Of a DNA stretch of 64,000 nt, positions 7,903-14,805 are shown one piece after another. A program made the translations under genes and the position numbers. This stretch comes from G963675935 sp963719005. Lineage in GTDB: Bacteria; Planctomycetota; Planctomycetia; Pirellulales; Thermoguttaceae. The stretch covers positions 124,001 through 188,000 of the forward strand of contig CAVRAR010000018.1 of assembly GCA_963719005.1 (NCBI GenBank), given 5' to 3'. The notes under the pieces are model-generated. The model saw nothing but the letters and a program-made list of their open reading frames with translations. It did not search any database and had not been told where the DNA came from. Position 1 is the first letter of the stretch. Each line of letters opens with the position of its first letter.

Positions 7903-8415
7903 ATGCACCATCCTATTGCCGGCGTCACGCCCTCGGAGTTTGCCGAAGTCACCTGCAAGGTTGTTTGGCCCACCATTGGGGCGACCCGGGCTGGCCGGCT
8001 TGTCGGCCGATTGGGCGCCGTTCATCTGGGTTGGGGCGACTTCTTCACGCTGGGAAAGCTGCTTGCCTTGGCCACTATCCCCCTTAGTCTGGCGGTATTT
8101 GCCTGGCAGTTGATGCCACGCGTATGCCGTCGCTATGCGTTGAGCAACCGGCGAATCATCATTCGCAAGGGCCTGATGCCGGTCGATGCACACTGGATCG
8201 GGCTCGACGAGTTCGACACGGTAGAGGTCGAGGTCTTGCCCGGTCAAGAGTGGTTGCACGCCGGAGAATTGATCTTCAAGCATGCCGGCAACGAGGTTCT
8301 TCGCCTGTCGGGGGTTTCGCGCCCAGAGGTGTTCCAACACGTCTGCCAAACCGCCCAAATCGCTTTGCTTAGCGTGCGCGACGTGGTCCAGCAGCAGATG
8401 GCACAAGCCGGTTGA
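7903..8415 (+). CDS. Bacterial PH-domain (YdbS/DUF304-like) protein
   Basis: 170 residues. A hydrophobic segment (LGKLLALATIPLSLAVFAWQ, residues about 50-69) is followed by the PH-like fold of the bPH2 family. Its hallmark is a strand pair around RYALSNRRIIIRKGLMP, then IGLDEFDTVEVEV, and a C-terminal helix. Related proteins are membrane-bound and of poorly known role. There are no close operon partners on this strand. Confidence 0.75.
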   Translation: MHHPIAGVTPSEFAEVTCKVVWPTIGATRAGRLVGRLGAVHLGWGDFFTLGKLLALATIPLSLAVFAWQLMPRVCRRYALSNRRIIIRKGLMPVDAHWIGLDEFDTVEVEVLPGQEWLHAGELIFKHAGNEVLRLSGVSRPEVFQHVCQTAQIALLSVRDVVQQQMAQAG

Positions 8416-8423
8416 CCATCCGC

Positions 8424-8970
8424 TCACTGGATGCCGGTGCTGGGATAAATCGGGATGGCGCCCGGAGGGCCGGACGCGTACGGACCGGTCAAGGTCGGCA
8501 CGTTCGGATCGACCGGCGGCAGGCGACGCACTGCATGGGCGGCTTCCAACGTGCCGATCGGTCCTGCCGCGATCGCCATTCTTGGAATTGGCACCAACGG
8601 CTTTTCCAGATTACTTGACGCTGGCGGGCGTTGTTCCGCCGTCGCCATCGTGACGGCGGTCGGGCTGTTTACCGCATCGGGGATCGGTTTCGGTGCATCC
8701 GACACGGCTAGCATGAGCGGGGGAGTTGCAGGCTGCGGCTTGGCCGAAGGCAATTTGATGGGTTGCACGAGGGCGGTCGCCGCGGAAGCGTGCGAAGGCT
8801 CGACCGCCGCCGGCGCCGGCCTGGCGCGGCGGGGGCGCCGCCGCCGTCTGCGCTGTCGATGGCGCCGTCGGGCCGCTCATCCGCCATACAATCGGATAAC
8901 GCCAGATATTGAACCCGATCGAAACCGCGACCAACGCAAGCCCGAAGATGGTGGCCGCCGATTTTGGCAT
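8424..8970 (-). CDS. Single-pass membrane protein, frameshifted
   Basis: Starts MPKSAATIFGLALVAVSIGF at 8970 with one transmembrane helix (IFGLALVAVSIGFNIWRYPI). It then has an Ala/Pro-rich linker (PSTAQTAAAPPPRQAG) and a Pro-rich tail ending GPPGAIPIYPSTGIQ. The tail is in another frame from the start. The break lies near 8830, in the (GGCGCC)-rich linker. Reassembled length is about 181 residues. No family is recognised; the layout resembles an inner-membrane anchor with an extended periplasmic tail. Confidence 0.55.
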
Positions 8971-8991
8971 GTCTTTCCTTCCTGCTCCAAT

Positions 8992-9065
8992 GTAGCAGGC
9001 ACACGCCGTGTGCCGTTTCAAGGTTTCCTCGATCCGCCGGACGGCACACGGCGTGTGCCTACTAC
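8992..9065. repeat. 74-bp palindromic repeat
   Basis: Arms GTAGCAGGCACACGCCGTGT (left) and ACACGGCGTGTGCCTACTAC (right) flank a 25-bp centre. It lies just upstream of the minus-strand membrane protein and ahead of the tryptophanase gene. A shorter related fragment, TAGCAGGCACGCGCC, occurs at 22497. Confidence 0.8.
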
Positions 9066-9270
9066 TCTCGTACGTGCGTCCGCGAGAAAACCATACACCG
9101 GCGGCGTGGCAATGCAAGAAAAACGCGCTGCGGCGGCCGTGGGGAAGCGGCGACGGCGAATGACGGGAACGGTTAGGCAAGGTTGCACGAAACCGAACGC
9201 CGCTGTATGCTCGACATCCGGCATCCGCCTCCCAACCTTCAGGCTTTCCCGCCCTGCTCTTGTTGCACCC

Positions 9271-10644
9271 ATGAAGACGATCATCGAGCCGTTCAAGATC
9301 AAGTCAGTCGAACCGATCCGGTTTACCACGATCCGCGATCGGGAGGAGGTCTTGCAGCGAAGCAGCTACAACCTTTTTACCGTGCCTGCCGAGGACGTGC
9401 TGATCGACCTGCTGACCGACAGCGGCACGGCGGCCATGAGCGCCGATCAATGGGCCGGCATGATGCGGGGCGACGAGTCGTACGCCGGCGCGCGAAGTTT
9501 CTATCGCTTCGACGACAAGGTCCGCGAGTTGACCGGTTTCAAGCACGTCATTCCCACGCACCAAGGACGAGCGGCCGAGCGAATTCTGTTCGCGATTCTC
9601 GGCGGCCGCGGCAAGTACGTGCCCAACAACTCGCATTTCGACACGACGCGGGCGAACGCCGAATTCTCGGGGGCGGAGGCGATCGACCTCCCCACGGCCG
9701 AAGGGGTCGATCCCGACTGCATCGCCGACTTCAAGGGCAACATCGACACTGCTGCCCTCGAGCAGTTCATCGAGAAGGTTCGCCCGGAAAACATCCCCCT
9801 GTGCATGATCACCGTGACGAACAACTCCCAGGGCGGCCAGCCGGTCTCGATGGAGAATATCCGCCAGACGAAGGAAATCTGCCAACGCCACGGCATTCCG
9901 CTCTTCCTCGACGCCTGCCGCTTCGCCGAAAACGCTTACTTCATCAAGTTGCGCGAGCCGGGCTACGCGGATCGGCCGGTCAAGAGCATCGTGCAGGAGA
10001 TGTTCTCCTACGCCGACGGCGCCACGATGAGCGCGAAGAAGGACGCGATCGTCAACATCGGCGGGTTTATCGCCATGAACGACGACGGCCTGGCCGCCAA
10101 TGCCAGAAACCTGCTGATCGTGACCGAGGGCTTTCCGACCTACGGCGGCCTGGCCGGCCGCGACCTCGAAGCCATCGCCATCGGGCTGGAAGAGGTGCTC
10201 GACGAGCATTATCTCCAGTACCGCATCCGCTCGATCGCCTACCTGGGCGAGCGGCTGGTGCAGGCGGGCGTGCCCATCCTTCAGCCCCCCGGCGGACACG
10301 CCATCTATCTCAATGCCCGCAAGTTCCTGCCGCATATCCCGGTCGACCAATATCCGGGCCAATCGCTGGCGGTCGAGTTGTACCGCTGGGCGGGCATTCG
10401 CTCGGTCGAGATCGGCAGCGTAATGTTTGGCCGATACGATGCGGCCGGCAAGCTCATTCCCGCCCGGATGGAACTAGTGCGATTGGCGATCCCTCGCCGG
10501 GTTTATACGCAAAGCCACATCGACTACGTGATCGAGGCGATCATCGAGGTGTTCCGCAATCGCGACGAATTGCCCGGCTACAGGATTGTCGAGGAGCCGC
10601 CAGTGCTGCGGCACTTTACGGCGAAGTTCGAGCCAATCGGATAG
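9271..10644 (+). CDS. tnaA: Tryptophanase (tryptophan indole-lyase)
   Basis: 457 residues, PLP-dependent beta-eliminating lyase. It converts L-tryptophan to indole, pyruvate and ammonia. The PLP lysine is K257 in ATMSAKKDAIVNIGG. Two positions separate this family from tyrosine phenol-lyase. D124 in SHFDTTR (Thr in the tyrosine enzyme) and VEIGS in GIRSVEIGSVMFG (MERG in the tyrosine enzyme) both point to tryptophanase. The start at 9271 aligns with the family N-terminus (EPFKIKSVEPI). No TnaC-like leader or tryptophan permease is next to it. The frame is intact, unlike several neighbours. Confidence 0.93.
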   Translation: MKTIIEPFKIKSVEPIRFTTIRDREEVLQRSSYNLFTVPAEDVLIDLLTDSGTAAMSADQWAGMMRGDESYAGARSFYRFDDKVRELTGFKHVIPTHQGRAAERILFAILGGRGKYVPNNSHFDTTRANAEFSGAEAIDLPTAEGVDPDCIADFKGNIDTAALEQFIEKVRPENIPLCMITVTNNSQGGQPVSMENIRQTKEICQRHGIPLFLDACRFAENAYFIKLREPGYADRPVKSIVQEMFSYADGATMSAKKDAIVNIGGFIAMNDDGLAANARNLLIVTEGFPTYGGLAGRDLEAIAIGLEEVLDEHYLQYRIRSIAYLGERLVQAGVPILQPPGGHAIYLNARKFLPHIPVDQYPGQSLAVELYRWAGIRSVEIGSVMFGRYDAAGKLIPARMELVRLAIPRRVYTQSHIDYVIEAIIEVFRNRDELPGYRIVEEPPVLRHFTAKFEPIG

Positions 10645-10723
10645 TTGACGCCGTCAAATTGGTATTGCGGAATGTTGCCCGAATGCGAAAATGAATAGAC
10701 GGAAAGGCTTGGATGGGGAACGA

Positions 10724-10966
10724 ATGGAGAACGCGAATATGTGGGAACATCGCATTGTCGTGGATCCAACGGTGCTGGTGGGAAAGCCGGTAATCAAGGG
10801 AACTCGTCTTTCAGTGGAGTTTATCGTTGGGTTGCTCGCCCAGGGATGGGGCGAAGCCGAAATCCTACGCAATTATCCGGGCGTTACGCGGGAAGATGTA
10901 CTCGCATGTCTTGCTTATGCTCAGGATCGGCTGAAGGATGAGCGGGTCTACCCAATCGGCGTGTGA
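10724..10966 (+). CDS. DUF433 protein, putative antitoxin
   Basis: 80 residues from the ATG at 10724 (an earlier in-frame ATG lies at 10691). It carries the DUF433 core (IVVDPTVLVGKPVIKGTRLS, then VEFIVGLLAQGWGEAEIL, NYPGVTREDVLACLAYA), a small helix-turn-helix-like fold. It is followed 12 bp later by a DUF5615 PIN-like gene. DUF433/DUF5615 pairs are widely regarded as toxin-antitoxin-like modules; here this gene would be the antitoxin and DNA-binding autoregulator. Confidence 0.85.
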   Translation: MENANMWEHRIVVDPTVLVGKPVIKGTRLSVEFIVGLLAQGWGEAEILRNYPGVTREDVLACLAYAQDRLKDERVYPIGV

Positions 10967-10978
10967 GAGGGTGAAGCC

Positions 10979-11356
10979 ATGCGCATTCTTCTGGACGAGA
11001 ATACACCGGGGGACGCACTTGCGATCCTCCGTTCTCGCAGCCACGACGTTGCTTGGATACGGACTGATTCTCCCGGCGCGACAGACGACGCGGTCCTCGC
11101 CAAGGCGGTAGCAGAACAGCGGGTGCTCATTACGCTTGACAAAGACTTTGGTGAACTGGTCTTTCGTCGAGGGCATGCCGCTTCATGCGGCGTTGTGTTG
11201 TTTCGGATCGCCGCGCCCTCCTCTGCGGTCGTCGCCGAGAGAATTGCAGGCGTCATCGACAGCCGCACGGATTGGAGTGGCCACTTCTCAGTCGTCGATG
11301 ATCGTCGCATACGGATGATGCCGCTCCCCAGCTATCCGCCGCGACAGCCACGCTGA
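10979..11356 (+). CDS. DUF5615 PIN-like protein, putative toxin nuclease
   Basis: 125 residues. Acidic residues typical of PIN-like nucleases are present: MRILLDENTPGD at the N-terminus, GATDDAVLAKA in the middle, and LITLDKDFGELVF. It forms a two-gene unit with the DUF433 gene just upstream. Toxin activity is inferred from the family and has not been shown for this type in planctomycetes. Confidence 0.85.
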   Translation: MRILLDENTPGDALAILRSRSHDVAWIRTDSPGATDDAVLAKAVAEQRVLITLDKDFGELVFRRGHAASCGVVLFRIAAPSSAVVAERIAGVIDSRTDWSGHFSVVDDRRIRMMPLPSYPPRQPR

Positions 11357-11440
11357 TTCCTGAGCGGATTTCTCCTGTTACTCCAGTGGGATCTGTGGGC
11401 TCCCTTGGCCCCGCATCCGATGTCGCTTACAATAACACCT

Positions 11441-12062
11441 ATGTTCCTCTCCATCGACGGCGGCGACGGCTCGCGGAAAATCGACGCAAGTCGAATTGCT
11501 TTGCGACTGGCTGCGCGAACGGGGGCGGGAGGTTGTCGCTTGCCGCGATCCGGGCAGCACGCAGCTTGGCGAGGCGGTGCGAAACATCCTGCTCGATCGC
11601 CACGATCTGCACATCGACCGCCGCAGTGAGATGCTGCTCTACATGGCCGCTCGCTCGCAAATGGTCGAAGAGGTGATCCGGCCGGCCCTCGAGCAAGGCA
11701 AGACCGTCGTGAGCGACCGCTACCTGCTGGCTAACGTGGTTTACCAGGGTTACGGCGGGGGGCTCGACGTGGCGATGCTTTGGGAAGTCGGTCGAATCGC
11801 CACCGCCGGGCTGATGCCCGACTTGACCATTGTGCTCGACGTTCCCGCCGAGGTGGCCGCGGCGCGGATGGCCCGCCCGTTGGACCGCATGGAGAAGCAG
11901 GGCGACGCATTCCACGCCCGGGTGCGCAACGGCTTTCTCACCGAAGCCGCAAAGGCCCCGGAAAGAATCGTGGTGGTCAGCGCGGCGGGATCGATCGAGG
12001 AAGTGCAAGCGGAAATTCGCAAAATAGTCGGCAGTCGGCAGTCGGCAGTCGGCAGTGGCTGA
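11441..12062 (+). CDS. tmk: Thymidylate kinase (frameshift in P-loop)
   Basis: dTMP kinase, making dTDP for DNA synthesis. The start MFLSIDGGDGS at 11441 fits the family, but the P-loop reads GSRKI because one extra base is present near 11475 (CGGAAAATCG where a GGCAAATCG-like sequence would give GKST). From LLCDWLRERGREVVACRDPG onward the frame is correct: DR in VVSDRYLLANVVYQGYGG and the LID region (AARMARPLDRMEKQ). The C-terminus reads into a tandem AGTCGGC repeat. It is followed by holB, a common pairing. The gene is essential, so a sequencing error is likely. Confidence 0.85.
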
Positions 12063-12100
12063 CCAGCAATTCATCATTCATCATTCATCACTCATCATTC
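12026..12100. repeat. Two adjacent short tandem repeats between tmk and holB
   Basis: AGTCGGC repeated four times (12026-12056) encodes the last residues of tmk. It is followed by ATTCATC-type repeats (12069-12100) just before the holB start. The tmk tail encoded by the repeat (GSRQSAVGSG) is unlikely to be ancestral. Confidence 0.8.
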
Positions 12101-12104
12101 TGCT

Positions 12105-13230
12105 ATGTCCTGGCACGGCATCGACGGACACGACGACGTGGTCGAACAGTTTCGCCGGGCGATTGCGCGCGGGCGGCTTGCCAGCAGCTTCTTGTTCGCC
12201 GGTCCGGCGGGAATCGGGAAGCGAACGTTCGCCCTGAAGCTCGCCCAGGCCATGCTCTGCCAGACGCGGCCGGCAGGGGACTGTCCCGATTTTCGCGGGC
12301 ACCGCGGCGAAGCCGTGGTCGACGAAAATGGGACTGTCCCCTTTGCTGCAAGAGCCGAGTTGGATCCGTGCGGCGCGTGTCCTTCGTGCGCCCAAGTGGC
12401 CGCCGGCACGCATCCCGACCTCGACGTGGTGGCGAAGCCCGACGATAAATCGTTCATTCCCGTGGAACTGCTGATCGGCGACCGTGAACACCGCCGCCGC
12501 GAGGGACTCTGCCACAACATCGGCATGAAACCCTCGATGGGCGGGCGGAGAATCGCGTTGATCGACGACGCCGACTATTTGAACGCCGAAGGGGCGAACG
12601 CCCTGCTGAAAGACGCTCGAAGAGCCGCCGCCCCGCTCGATGCTGATCTTGATCGGCACGACGCCGGCCAAGCAACTTCCCACCATTCGCTCCCGCTGCC
12701 AACTGATTCGCTTCCAGCCGCTGCCGATCGAGACGGTGGCCGCTCTGCTGGTGTCGAAGGGCTTTGTGGGCGATGCGGCCGAGGCCCGGCGGCTGGCCCG
12801 CTACAGCGAGGGGAGCATCCAACGGGCGTTGGAATTGGCCGATCCCGATCTGTGGTCGTTTCGGAACGCGTTCTACCAGAAGCTTTCCGAGGCGATTCTC
12901 GATAGCAGCGGGCTTGCCCGAATGGTGGCGGCGTTTGTCGACGAGGCGGGCAAGGAGCCGTCGGCCCGGCGTGCCCGGTTCCGACAGATCGTCGCCTTTG
13001 CCGCCGAGTTCTACCGACAGCTCCTTCACGCACAGTGCGGCGTGTCGGTGTCGGAGGATGTGGAGTTGCAGAAACAGGTGAAGGTGGCGATCGATCGCGG
13101 GCCCGGCGAGCGGCAGCGTTCGGCCGCCCGGCTGGACCGCTGTCTCGATGCCGCGGCCCAGATCGACCGCAACGCGAACCAATCGACGCTGATCGAGTGC
13201 TGGCTCGACGATCTGGCGGCCGCTCGCTAA
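12105..13230 (+). CDS. holB: DNA polymerase III delta' subunit (frameshift; palindrome insertion)
   Basis: Clamp-loader subunit related to DnaX. Walker A is FAGPAGIGKRTFALKLAQ. The zinc-binding cysteines are split by an insertion: C in AMLCQTRP and the CGACPSC group (PCGACPSCAQVA). Walker B/sensor is IALIDDADYLNAEGANALLK. The frame breaks near 12615 (GAAAGACGCTC where GAAAACGCTC restores KTLEEPPPRS-like sequence) and continues as MLILIGTTPAKQLPTIRSRC to 13230. A 66-bp palindrome (12276-12341) adds 22 residues in frame ahead of the zinc site. The gene should be essential. Confidence 0.85.
12276..12341. repeat. 66-bp palindromic repeat inserted in frame in holB
   Basis: GGGGACTGTCCC at 12276-12287 and GGGACTGTCCCC at 12330-12341 flank an imperfectly palindromic core (ATTTTCGCGGGC ... 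CGACGAAAAT). 66 bp is a multiple of three, so the protein frame is kept. Confidence 0.8.
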
Positions 13231-13364
13231 TCGGCCCTGTCGATAGCCCGAGCGGGGCATAGGCTGCGTTACGTTTGCGGGTTAGAGTAATATGGTGTCC
13301 GATTGGCCGTCTGCCGCCCGTGCAGTCGAAATTGGGAATTCGTTCAGAGATGGGGCAGAACACG

Positions 13365-14672
13365 ATGAATCGCGATAACCCAAGCCGCATTTCTCGCCAC
13401 GGTGGGGCAGACATTCCTGTCTGCCGCGAAAAATGGGGCACTTCTGGCGGACAAGAATGTCTACCCCACCGTGGCGAGAAATCCAAGCCGACGGGTTTCT
13501 GCCGCGCCGCCGCTGGCCGTTGCACGTGGAGGCGGCTGAGCGTCGTTCTACTTCTGCTATTGGCGGCTTCGGCCGCCAGGGCTGAGGAGAGCCGCTCCTT
13601 CGTCGAGGGGCGTTCCGGCAAGGGCGAATTGAAGTACATCAACGACCTGCCGGTGCTGATCGTCGCCGGCACGCCCCAGGAAATGGGCCGGCAAACCGGC
13701 ATTCTCACCGGCGACGTGGTGAAGAAGCTCGCCGATTATCCCCGCAAGCTGGTTGAGCGGCATCCGATCGAAAAAGACGGGAAAGACCGGCTGGCGAAAT
13801 GCCTTGAAATGGGCAAGTCGCTGCTGCCGCAGATATCGGCCGACCATCGCGCCGAGATGCGGGCAGCGCTCGATCAGTTGGGCGTCGATCGTGAGCTTGG
13901 CATCTTGGGGAACGTGCTGCCCGACGTCTATCGCGGCGGCTTTGCCTGCTCGTCGATTATCGTCGAGGCCGACCACAGCGCGACCGGCGGCCCGCTGTTC
14001 GGCCGCAATCTCGATTTCTACACGCTCGGCATGCTCACGAAGTACAGTCTGGTCACCGTCCGCCGCCCCGGCGGCAAGCACGCTTTTGTTTCGATCGGTT
14101 TTCCCGGCATGTTCGGCGCGCTGTCGGGCATGAATGACGTCGGGCTATCGTTGGCGGTCCACGAGGTTTTCGTTGCGCGCGACGGCGGGTCGTTGTTCAA
14201 CCCGAAGGGCGAGCCCTACACGTTTTGCTTCCGCCGGATTCTCGAAGAATGCTCGACCGTGGCCGAGGCGGAGAAGTTGCTGCGAGCCGCCAAGCGAACG
14301 ACGCTGGTGAGCCTGTCGGTATGCGACCCCAAGGATGATGCGGTGTTTGAAATCACGCCGAAGAGCGTGGCGGTTCGCCGTTCGAGCCACGGTATTCTCG
14401 CCTGCACGAACCACTTCCGCACCGCGGAATTGTCGGTGCCGATTCTTACGTGGTGCAAGCGTTATCAAAAGCTGATCGAGGCCCGCGAGTCGGGCCAACT
14501 CGGCATTGCCGACGTGGCGAAGAAACTGGACGAGGTGAGCATGCGCGGCCTGACGGTGCAGACGATGGTTTTCGAGCCCGCCACGCTGAAGCTGCACCTT
14601 GCGATCGGTTCCTGCCCTTCGTCGGCGCTGCCGATGAAGGAGTTGGAGTTGAAGCCGCTGTTCAAGCGGTAG
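13365..14672 (+). CDS. C45-like acyltransferase/hydrolase (penicillin acylase-type Ntn), secreted
   Basis: 435 residues. The hydrophobic signal core (RRLSVVLLLLLAASAARAEE) is preceded by about 50 residues, most of them encoded by a palindromic repeat. The catalytic domain resembles acyl-CoA:6-aminopenicillanate acyltransferase and related N-terminal-nucleophile hydrolases. The likely nucleophile is Cys in YRGGFACSSIIVEAD, followed by GGPLFGRNLDFYTLG and GALSGMNDVGLSLAVHEV. Substrate unknown; family members cleave or form amides or acyl bonds and self-process at the Cys. The ATG at 13365 is the only good start before the signal peptide. Confidence 0.8.
   Translation: MNRDNPSRISRHGGADIPVCREKWGTSGGQECLPHRGEKSKPTGFCRAAAGRCTWRRLSVVLLLLLAASAARAEESRSFVEGRSGKGELKYINDLPVLIVAGTPQEMGRQTGILTGDVVKKLADYPRKLVERHPIEKDGKDRLAKCLEMGKSLLPQISADHRAEMRAALDQLGVDRELGILGNVLPDVYRGGFACSSIIVEADHSATGGPLFGRNLDFYTLGMLTKYSLVTVRRPGGKHAFVSIGFPGMFGALSGMNDVGLSLAVHEVFVARDGGSLFNPKGEPYTFCFRRILEECSTVAEAEKLLRAAKRTTLVSLSVCDPKDDAVFEITPKSVAVRRSSHGILACTNHFRTAELSVPILTWCKRYQKLIEARESGQLGIADVAKKLDEVSMRGLTVQTMVFEPATLKLHLAIGSCPSSALPMKELELKPLFKR
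13390..13482. repeat. 93-bp palindromic repeat inside the C45 gene 5' end
   Basis: ATTTCTCGCCACGGTGGGG at 13390 and CCCCACCGTGGCGAGAAAT ending at 13482 form perfect 19-bp arms. Inner arms (CAGACATTCCTGTC / GACAAGAATGTCTA) also pair. It encodes the peptide RHGGADIPVCREKW and SGGQECLPHRGEK between start codon and signal peptide. Confidence 0.85.
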
Positions 14673-14805
14673 GCGGCTTTGCGGCGGATTCCGGACGTCG
14701 TCTAGCGACGGTCGTCGCCATTTGCTTTACTTCCGCCCGCGTCCATGTTACCTTGGATAGTTTGATAATGCCTCATTGCGCCCCACGCTATCGCACGTGC
14801 ATAGG

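Noticed and set aside
9304..10362. Minus-strand frame of about 350 codons inside the tryptophanase gene
   Set aside because: Antisense shadow of a high-GC gene with no family features.
9183..10694. Long plus-strand open frame of about 500 codons over the tryptophanase gene
   Set aside because: It is Arg/Gly/His-rich and reads the GC-rich tryptophanase gene in another frame; the tryptophanase frame has clear family motifs throughout.
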